NCBI GenBank assembly: GCA_913774665.1
Contig: CAJYHN010000010.1
Span: forward strand, 620,001 to 684,000
DNA length: 64,000 bases
Source of the DNA: an uncultured Microbacterium sp.
Lineage (GTDB): Bacteria > Actinomycetota > Actinomycetes > Actinomycetales > Microbacteriaceae
Reading direction: 5' to 3'
In this document: piece after piece, positions 57,366 to 64,000 of the stretch
Layout of the letters: every line of letters starts with the position of its first letter
Numbering within the stretch: position 1 is the stretch's first letter
Position numbers and translations under genes: made by a program
Notes under the pieces: generated by a model
What the model was told of the DNA's origin: nothing
The model's database searches: none
Seen by the model: only the letters and a program-made list of their open reading frames with translations

Positions 57366-58652
57366 GTGCCCTCTCCATGGTCGCGACCGACTGTTTCCCC
57401 CGAGACCTCGGGGCTGCTGATCGCGCGTGCTCACGAGGAGCTCATCGCCGGCAACGACGACCGCCGACTCGACGACGTGCGACCGCTCGTGCAGGAGTCG
57501 TGGCGGAGGTCCCTGGCATCCCTCGTCGGCCCCGAAGGTCTTCCTCCGCTCGATCTGCCCAGCGGCGAGCTGGAGGCGTACCGCAGCGCCCATCCGCTCG
57601 CCGGGGTCATGGACATGGTCCGTTCTCTGCTCCTGCCCGGAACCGCGGAGGAGTCGGGCGTGGTCGTGGCGGTCGGCGACGCCGCGGGCCGTCTGCTGTG
57701 GGTCGAGGGCGACCGCCACATCCGCGCCCTGACCGGCGATATGGGGTTCGTGGCGGGGGCGAACTGGGCGGAGGATGCCGTGGGCACGTCCGCTCCCGGA
57801 ACGGCGCTGACTCTCGACAGGTCGGTGCAGATCCGCGGTGCCGAGCATTTCAATCGGCTGGTGCAGCCGTGGTCGTGCACGGCGGCTCCCGTGCACGACC
57901 CAGAGACGCGACGTCTGCTCGGCGTGATCGACGTCACCGGAGGGCCCGAGGCCGTGACCCCTCAGGCCCACTTGCTGGTGGATGCCACGGCCCGGGCGAT
58001 CGAGAGCGAGATCCTCGTCGCGCGACTGCGTGCGCAGCAGGCTCCTCCCCCGCGTCGGTCGACGCCTTCGCGGGCTCTCCTGCGCATCCTCGGGCGGGAT
58101 CGCGCGCTGCTCGAGGTCGGAGGGTCGGCCCTCGAACTGAGCGCGCGGCACGCCGAGATCCTGCTGCTGCTCGCGATGCACCGCGAAGGGCTGTCGGCCG
58201 AGGCCCTGAGCGAGGCCGTCTACGGCCACGCGGCCGTCGAGACGCTGCGGCCCGAGATGGTGCGGCTTCGGCGTGCGCTCGTTCCGGTGGCGCCGCGTCT
58301 CGTTCCGGCGTCCCGCCCCTATCGACTGCCCGTCGGCCTCGAGACCGACGCCCAGCACGTGCTGTCGCTGCTGGATAGGGGTGCGCATCGCGTGGCGCTC
58401 GCAGCGTACGCCGGACCGGTGCTGCCGGAGTCGGAGGCGCCGGGAGTGGTCGAGGTGCGCGAATCGGTGCGCTCGACCCTGAGAGAGGCCCTCATCGAAG
58501 AGGCGGGGCTCGACGTCCTGCTCGCGTACGCCGAGACAGCCGACGCGCGCGACGACGAAGAGGTGCTGCGGCTCTGCCTCGAGCTGGTTCCCGCCCGCTC
58601 CCCCAAGCGAGCGGGGCTGGTCGCTCGACTGGAGCGTCTCGCTCGGGCGTGA
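57366..58652 (+). CDS. GAF-domain transcriptional regulator with winged-helix and BTAD-like C-terminus
   Basis: 428 residues from GTG 57366, with GGGAG 5 bases upstream. The N-terminal ESWRRSLASL region and GAF domain (about 50-195; VVVAVGDAAGRLLWVEGD, GTSAPGTALTLDRSVQIRGAEHF, PWSCTAAPVHDPETRRLLGVIDVTGG) match AcoR-type sensors of acetoin or alcohols. The AAA+ domain of AcoR is absent. Instead, a winged helix (about 240-310; LSARHAEILLLLAMHREGLSAEAL) is followed by a helical segment that resembles the BTAD domain of SARP activators. It most likely controls the flanking adh and exaC genes. Confidence 0.8.
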   Translation: MPSPWSRPTVSPETSGLLIARAHEELIAGNDDRRLDDVRPLVQESWRRSLASLVGPEGLPPLDLPSGELEAYRSAHPLAGVMDMVRSLLLPGTAEESGVVVAVGDAAGRLLWVEGDRHIRALTGDMGFVAGANWAEDAVGTSAPGTALTLDRSVQIRGAEHFNRLVQPWSCTAAPVHDPETRRLLGVIDVTGGPEAVTPQAHLLVDATARAIESEILVARLRAQQAPPPRRSTPSRALLRILGRDRALLEVGGSALELSARHAEILLLLAMHREGLSAEALSEAVYGHAAVETLRPEMVRLRRALVPVAPRLVPASRPYRLPVGLETDAQHVLSLLDRGAHRVALAAYAGPVLPESEAPGVVEVRESVRSTLREALIEEAGLDVLLAYAETADARDDEEVLRLCLELVPARSPKRAGLVARLERLARA

Positions 58653-58731
58653 CACTCCGCGCTCACCCAGCGCCACCAGGGGATTTCCCGAGAGCGTCCC
58701 CGATGTCGGAGGCCCTCGTTACGCTGAACAT

Positions 58732-59256
58732 ATGGACGAAAACGCGCTCGACATCTTCTCGGCAGCACGCGCCCGTCGCGACGTGGGGCGTATCCGCGAG
58801 GCCCTCGCCGAGGTCAAGGCGGGTGACGTCGCGCGCGTCATCGTCCGCTCCCCGCGCTACGGCCTGTACGCGCTCGAGGGCACCGTGCGTATCGGCGTGG
58901 GCGGGCAGCCGCTCGTGGGTGACGTCATCCTCGCCACGAGCGCCGAGATCCAGCGCATCGATCTCGGCATCGAGGCACCCCAGCCCGCGCTCGAGGCCGA
59001 CGTCGTCGATCCCTCGACCCTCCCCCATGGAACGCCCGTGCGTGTGACCTTCCTCACGCCGACGAACCAGACGTTCGCCCTCACCGGCCCGATCACCGCC
59101 GGCAACGACCGCTTCCTCCTGGTCGGCAGCTGGATCGTCGCCGACGACCGCACGATCGCGCCGCGCGTGCAGAGCATCGAGCGCCTCTACGACGTCGACC
59201 TGCACGAGGTCAACGTGCCCCCGCTGCGCTCGGTGCTCGCCGACGCCGACGCGTAG
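58732..59256 (+). CDS. Unrecognised conserved-looking protein
   Basis: 174 residues. An N-terminal helix (MDENALDIFSAARARRDVGRIREALAEVKAG) is followed by a beta-rich body with regular Val/Arg/Thr alternation (VARVIVRSPRYGLYALEGTVRIGVGGQPLVGDVILA) and a second similar half (GTPVRVTFLTPTNQTFALTGPITAGNDRFLLVGSWIVA). The two halves may be repeated beta-barrel modules. I do not recognise it. TACGCT at 58720-58725 is 6 bases before ATG 58732, predicting its own leaderless promoter. A hairpin terminator follows at 59272. Confidence 0.65.
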   Translation: MDENALDIFSAARARRDVGRIREALAEVKAGDVARVIVRSPRYGLYALEGTVRIGVGGQPLVGDVILATSAEIQRIDLGIEAPQPALEADVVDPSTLPHGTPVRVTFLTPTNQTFALTGPITAGNDRFLLVGSWIVADDRTIAPRVQSIERLYDVDLHEVNVPPLRSVLADADA

Positions 59257-59271
59257 ACCGCGCTCGCTCGA

Positions 59272-59305
59272 ACGGATGCCACGGCCTCGGGGTCGTGGCA
59301 TCCGT
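59272..59305 (+). terminator. Terminator built from inverted GGATGCC/GGCATCC copies
   Basis: 12-bp perfect arms ACGGATGCCACG/CGTGGCATCCGT with a 10-base loop, 15 bases after the stop and followed by CGTTCC. Confidence 0.8.
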
Positions 59306-59328
59306 CGTTCCTGCGCGGGGTGGGGCTC

Positions 59329-59400
59329 GCGAGATCATGTGAGGTCGCCGGCTTCGGGGGCCGCGTCCCGCCCTCCCCCGCCGAGGTCACGTGATCTCGC
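59329..59400. promoter_or_regulatory. 14-bp inverted repeat upstream of the aldehyde dehydrogenase gene
   Basis: GCGAGATCATGTGA (59329-59342) and TCACGTGATCTCGC (59387-59400) match with one G-T pair across 44 bases. GAGGTC occurs beside both arms. It lies about 125 bases before exaC in a 270-base gap and could be a paired operator for the GAF regulator; that is inference. Confidence 0.45.
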
Positions 59401-59525
59401 GCCCACCGGACCCACCGGCGGGCGCCACCCCCCGGTGCAACCCGATGCAACCTCCCGCGGCGTACCGTCGGCGCATCGCCGCCCGAAGCCGACGCGGCGA
59501 CTCATGACCGTCGAAGGAGACACGC

Positions 59526-61076
<1,551 letters not shown>

Positions 61077-61116
61077 TCGGCCGTGCCGGGGTCGCGGCGG
61101 GTGGCCCCGGTTCTGT

Positions 61117-61142
61117 GACCCCCGGGCTCCGGCCCGGGGGTC
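61117..61142 (+). terminator. Hairpin between exaC and the DUF779 gene
   Basis: 11-bp perfect arms GACCCCCGGGC/GCCCGGGGGTC with a TCCG loop. There is no T run, so it may reduce rather than stop transcription into the next gene. Confidence 0.6.
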
Positions 61143-61255
61143 GCACCTCTTCCGCCGAGGTGGCAGGTCGTCCGGATGGCCCCTCGTCCCACTTTTGGTG
61201 GGTCAGAGAGCCCTCAGCCGACCATTTTTGGGACATGAACCGAAAGGAGTGGGAC

Positions 61256-61651
61256 ATGGCGACCCAGCTCTCCCGCGTCGATGTGACGGATGCCGCGGCC
61301 GCGCTGCTGCGAGAACTCACGGCGAAGCACGGGCCGCTGATGTTCCATCAGTCCGGCGGGTGCTGCGATGGCAGCTCCCCCATGTGTTACCCGGTGGGGA
61401 TGTTCATTACGGGCCCCAGCGACGTGCACCTCGGCGACATCGACGCGGGTCTCGACGACCCCATCGAGGTCTACATGTCGGAGTCGCAGTTCGAGTACTG
61501 GAAGTTCACCCACTTGACGATCGACGTCGTCCCCGGTCGTGGAGCGGGTTTCTCGGTCGAGGGGCCGACGGGGATGCGCTTCCTCATTCGGTCGCGGATG
61601 CTGACGGAGGAGGAGGCGGTGGCGTTCGGGTTGGGCGTTCCTCTCGAATAA
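61256..61651 (+). CDS. DUF779 protein
   Basis: 131 residues from ATG 61256 with AAGGAG upstream; another ATG seven codons earlier is possible but lacks a ribosome site. The DUF779 hallmark is the Cys cluster in FHQSGGCCDGSSPMCYPVG, followed by ESQFEYWKFTHLTIDVVPGRGAGFSVE. The Cys residues probably bind a metal. The family is regularly found next to ExaC-type aldehyde dehydrogenases and is thought to act with them, but no activity is established. Confidence 0.92.
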   Translation: MATQLSRVDVTDAAAALLRELTAKHGPLMFHQSGGCCDGSSPMCYPVGMFITGPSDVHLGDIDAGLDDPIEVYMSESQFEYWKFTHLTIDVVPGRGAGFSVEGPTGMRFLIRSRMLTEEEAVAFGLGVPLE

Positions 61652-61744
61652 GGCTCGCTCGCCACGCGGCGTCTCTGTCGGCATGCAGGGATTGGCCGAC
61701 CATCAAAGCCGGCGCGAAACGGCGGGGTGAAGTTCTCTGACAAA

Positions 61745-61771
61745 ACATGCATACATGTGCAAGATGTGCAC
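61745..61771. promoter_or_regulatory. Two overlapping small palindromes
   Basis: ACATG-CATA-CATGT (61745-61758) and GTGCA-AGATG-TGCAC (61757-61771) share two bases. They lie in a short A+T-rich stretch about 37 bases before a 48-codon frame and look like a regulator-binding or promoter region. Confidence 0.45.
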
Positions 61772-61807
61772 TGCTCGTACTTGCCGTCTTTCCATCAGGA
61801 GAATTGC

Positions 61808-61954
61808 ATGAACTTTTCACGTCCACGATCAGGTCACCTCATCCTCACCCATGCCTCGGACGGCCTTTCGCTGGCCGCGGGTGACGTCGAGATGACTATC
61901 GGCCTGCCGAACGCCTCGACGCGAGGCGGCTTCACGGCGAGATGCGTGGATTGA
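61808..61954 (+). CDS. Possible 48-residue protein
   Basis: ATG 61808 has a good ribosome site (AGGAG, 6 bases). The product starts MNFSRPRSGHLILTHASDG and ends ASTRGGFTARCVD. Composition and codon use are less G+C-biased than in the neighbours. There is no signal peptide or membrane segment and no family that I recognise. It may be a remnant of a longer gene or a small foreign gene. Convergent with the DesR-like gene. Confidence 0.35.
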   Translation: MNFSRPRSGHLILTHASDGLSLAAGDVEMTIGLPNASTRGGFTARCVD

Positions 61955-62023
61955 GATGCGGATCAGCGGCGATCGCGTCTTCGTAGCCGTGTGCTCCCTG
62001 TACGCGCCCTCGGCCGGGTTCGG

Positions 62024-62629
62024 CTACAGCCACCCACGCTCCACAGCCACCCGCACGGCATCCGCCCGGTTCCGCCCGCCCGTCTTGCCGATCGCGCTCG
62101 ACAGGTGGTTCTTGACCGTCCCCTCAGAGAGGTGCACGGTCCGCGCGATGTCGGCGATCGAGCCGCCGTCGCGGGCCGCGGCGAGCACGTCGGTCTCGCG
62201 CTCGGTCAGCGGCGAATCCCCCTGGGCCAGCGACTCGGCCGCGAGCGCCGGGTCCACCACGCGCAACCCGGTAGATACCCGCCGCACGGCATCCGCCAGC
62301 TCCGCCGCGGGAGTGTCCTTCACGACGAAGCCCGAGGCGCCGGCCTGCATGGCCCGCGCCAGGTAGCCGGGGCGTCCGAAGGTCGTGACGATGAGGGCAC
62401 GGCATCCGGGAACCTCCGCGCGCAACTGAGCGGCGGCGGCGATCCCGTCGATCCCGGGCATCTCGATGTCGAGCAGGGCAACGGTGGCCTTCGACGTGCG
62501 CGCGGCCTCGACCACCTCGTCTCCGCGCCCGACCTGGGCGACGACCTCGATGTCGGCCTCGAGCCCCAGCAGGGCGGCGAGGGCCCCGCGCACGAGGGCC
62601 TGATCGTCGGCGATGAGCAGTCGGATCAC
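62024..62629 (-). CDS. DesR/NarL-type response regulator
   Basis: 201 residues from GTG 62629, which overlaps the kinase stop as GTGA. The receiver domain has AspAsp 8-9, phosphoacceptor Asp54 (VALLDIEMPG), Thr in VTTFGRPGYLARAM and Lys in VVKD. The LuxR helix-turn-helix is at about 140-185 (LTERETDVLAAARDGGSIADIARTVHLSEGTVKNHL). It is the partner of the kinase directly upstream. The ABC-2 permease gene ahead of the pair suggests control of that transporter. Confidence 0.93.
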   Translation of the reverse strand: MIRLLIADDQALVRGALAALLGLEADIEVVAQVGRGDEVVEAARTSKATVALLDIEMPGIDGIAAAAQLRAEVPGCRALIVTTFGRPGYLARAMQAGASGFVVKDTPAAELADAVRRVSTGLRVVDPALAAESLAQGDSPLTERETDVLAAARDGGSIADIARTVHLSEGTVKNHLSSAIGKTGGRNRADAVRVAVERGWL

Positions 62630-63744
62630 CACGCCACCTTCACCTTGAATCCGCCCAGGTCGCTGCGGCCGATCGTCATCCGCGCTCCCGAGGTCTCGAC
62701 GCGTTCGCGGAGTCCCGTGAGTCCTGAGCCGGTGGATGCCGTGGACGCCGGGCCGCACCCGTCGTCGGCGACCTCGATCGAGCGGTTGTCGAGTCGCACG
62801 CGGCAGGCGGTCGCACCCGAGTGGCGCACCACGTTGGTGACGGCCTCGCGCACCACCCACCCGGCGAGCTCACGGCGGTCGGCGGGCACCTGGTCGGTGG
62901 ACCCGGGGAGGTCGGCGGAGACGCCGGCGCTCTCGAGCGCCGCACGGGCCGCGGCCAGCTCGCCGCTGATGCTCACGCCGCGGTAGCCGTGCACGGTCGC
63001 GCGCACGTCGGCGAGGGCTCCGCGGGAAAGACCCTCGATCGCGGCGATCTCGTCGCGGGCGGCCGGGGAGCCGGCATCCATCAGTCGTCCTGCCAACTCG
63101 GCCTTCACCGTGATGACCGTGAGCGAGTGCCCGAGGATGTCGTGCACGTCGCGGGCGACGCGGCCGCGCTCGCGTTCGGCGGCGAGTTCGGCGATCTGCT
63201 CCTGAGCGGCGCGCAGGCGCTCGAGGGTCGAGATGTTCTCGACGAAGCTGAACATCATGATCGAGATCGAGAGGACGATCGCCGAGTTCACGACGTTCGA
63301 GAACGCGTCGGCGCCCATGGCTTCGCCCACGACGAACGACAACGCGCTGAGGGCGGGCACGAAGAGCCAGGTCGTTCTGCGACCCATCGCCGAGACGGCG
63401 AACGCGACGCCGACGAAGGTCCACATCCAGCGGATGTCGGCACCGAGCCAGGGCAGCAGCGTCAGGGTCAGCGCGAAGAGCACCACCGTCGGCAGCAGTC
63501 GGCGGAGCCGCGATGGGGTGACGCGGGCGTAGGGAACCGTCGCCATGAACACGGCCGCGAACAGGATGATGATCGCGGTGCCCACGAAGTGACCCGCGAC
63601 GCTCGAGCCCTCCCACAATTCGACGAGGACCGGATACGTCCAGATCAGCGAGATCGACGCGCCGATGAACCAGCCGCGGCGGAACGGACGGCGGCCCGGA
63701 ACGCGGGTGCGCTCCGGGCCGGTCGTCGTGCTCACGTCGTTCAC
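62626..63744 (-). CDS. DesK-type sensor histidine kinase
   Basis: 372 residues from GTG 63744; GTG 63735 is an in-frame alternative. Membrane helices fill about residues 25-170, with no large outside domain. A coiled linker precedes the HisKA_3 box RGRVARDVHDILGHSLTVI, phosphoacceptor His201. The ATPase end has REAVTNVVRHSGA, EVADDGCGP and GLTGLRERVE. This is the membrane-thickness/envelope-stress type of kinase. It starts 10 bases after the permease gene stops and overlaps the regulator start, so permease, kinase and regulator form one operon. Confidence 0.93.
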   Translation of the reverse strand: MNDVSTTTGPERTRVPGRRPFRRGWFIGASISLIWTYPVLVELWEGSSVAGHFVGTAIIILFAAVFMATVPYARVTPSRLRRLLPTVVLFALTLTLLPWLGADIRWMWTFVGVAFAVSAMGRRTTWLFVPALSALSFVVGEAMGADAFSNVVNSAIVLSISIMMFSFVENISTLERLRAAQEQIAELAAERERGRVARDVHDILGHSLTVITVKAELAGRLMDAGSPAARDEIAAIEGLSRGALADVRATVHGYRGVSISGELAAARAALESAGVSADLPGSTDQVPADRRELAGWVVREAVTNVVRHSGATACRVRLDNRSIEVADDGCGPASTASTGSGLTGLRERVETSGARMTIGRSDLGGFKVKVAW

Positions 63745-63754
63745 CCTAGGCGTG

Positions 63755-64000
63755 TCAGCCGCGACGCGTGTCGCGACGGAAGAAGTACACGGTGCCGGCG
63801 ACGAAGACCGCGAGCCAGACCACCGCGTTGATCAGGGCGCCGAGGTCGAATCCGTCGCCCGTGAGGGGCGAGCGGGCGAGCTCGCCGATGCCGTAGACCG
63901 GCGTCAGCTTGCCGATCACCTGCAGGAAGTCGGGCATCGACGACAGCGGGAAGAACAGGCCGCCGAGGAACGACAGCAGCACCACCGCGAGGCTCGTGAT
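63755..64000 (-). CDS. C-terminal end of an ABC-2-type transporter permease, 5' part outside the window
   Basis: The last about 81 codons are present. LLSFLGGLFFPLSSMPDFLQVIGKLTPVYGIGELARSPL is the conserved ABC-2 permease segment (the FPLSxMP motif before the last helices), followed by one helix (ALINAVVWLAVFVAGTVYFF) and a basic end. The ATPase subunit is expected upstream, outside the window. It is the first visible gene of an operon with the DesK/DesR-like pair, the common arrangement for drug- or lipid-export systems. Confidence 0.88.
   Translation of the reverse strand: MTSLAVVLLSFLGGLFFPLSSMPDFLQVIGKLTPVYGIGELARSPLTGDGFDLGALINAVVWLAVFVAGTVYFFRRDTRRG

Noticed and set aside
55524-58676. 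A 1050-codon open frame on the minus strand running upstream of the alcohol dehydrogenase
   Set aside because: Only the last 344 codons encode a recognisable protein with a ribosome site. The rest is Arg/Gly/His-rich antisense to the GAF regulator and the unknown gene, a common effect of high G+C at third positions.

Overview
The window is chromosomal DNA from a high-G+C actinobacterium, almost certainly a member of the Microbacteriaceae and most like Microbacterium. The evidence is the strongly G+C-biased codon use, the actinobacterial cell-division and signalling cluster, and the gene order around the replication origin. From about 10.4 kb to 55.4 kb the order follows the ancestral actinobacterial origin region also known from Mycobacterium: tRNA-Leu, fhaA-fhaB-pstP-rodA-pbpA-pknA-pknB, a pabA-type amidotransferase, sortase, crgA, rhomboid, ppiA, tRNA-Ala, tRNA-Ile, DUF3566, gyrA, gyrB, DUF721 (dciA-like), recF, dnaN, oriC, dnaA, rpmH, rnpA, yidD, yidC, jag, rsmG, parA, parB, trxA, trxB, murJ, DUF6049 and the CCA/poly(A) polymerase-type gene. 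Identifications come from reading motifs and context; no database search was run.

Layout. 0-10.4 kb is an accessory flank: the end of a TPM-type coiled-coil protein, a rhomboid-like/DUF2156 membrane protein, a cold-shock gene, a GntR regulator, a NarL-type two-component pair, a truncated endonuclease/phosphatase gene, a GlsB-type membrane protein, a DUF368 lipid-carrier transporter and a ferric-reductase-like flavoprotein. 10.4-26.2 kb holds the peptidoglycan/Ser-Thr kinase cluster, a sortase operon with a 51-residue membrane protein, and protein-folding and housekeeping genes. 26.2-36.2 kb is the leftward replication block that ends at oriC (34.3-34.7 kb). 36.4-39.5 kb is the rightward rpmH-to-rsmG block. 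39.7-44.4 kb has one TetR gene and then about 4.2 kb with no gene I can support, carrying seven of the window's eight parS sites and a tandem repeat. 44.5-46.4 kb is parAB, and the eighth parS overlaps the parA start. 46.4-55.4 kb is thioredoxin, murJ, DUF6049, a methyltransferase and cca. 55.5-61.7 kb is an alcohol/aldehyde oxidation module with its own GAF-type regulator. 61.7-64.0 kb holds a small unusual island, a DesK/DesR-type two-component pair and the end of an ABC-2 permease.

Three window-wide patterns stand out. Eleven start codons sit 6-7 bases after a TANNNT -10 hexamer, which implies leaderless transcripts. The heptamer GGATGCC/GGCATCC is far more common than base composition predicts and also builds the arms of two intergenic hairpins, as DNA uptake sequences do in other bacteria. 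Many gene pairs overlap as ATGA, GTGA or TGATG, which implies translational coupling in the cell-division, sortase and two-component operons. No transposase, insertion sequence, prophage or CRISPR array was seen.
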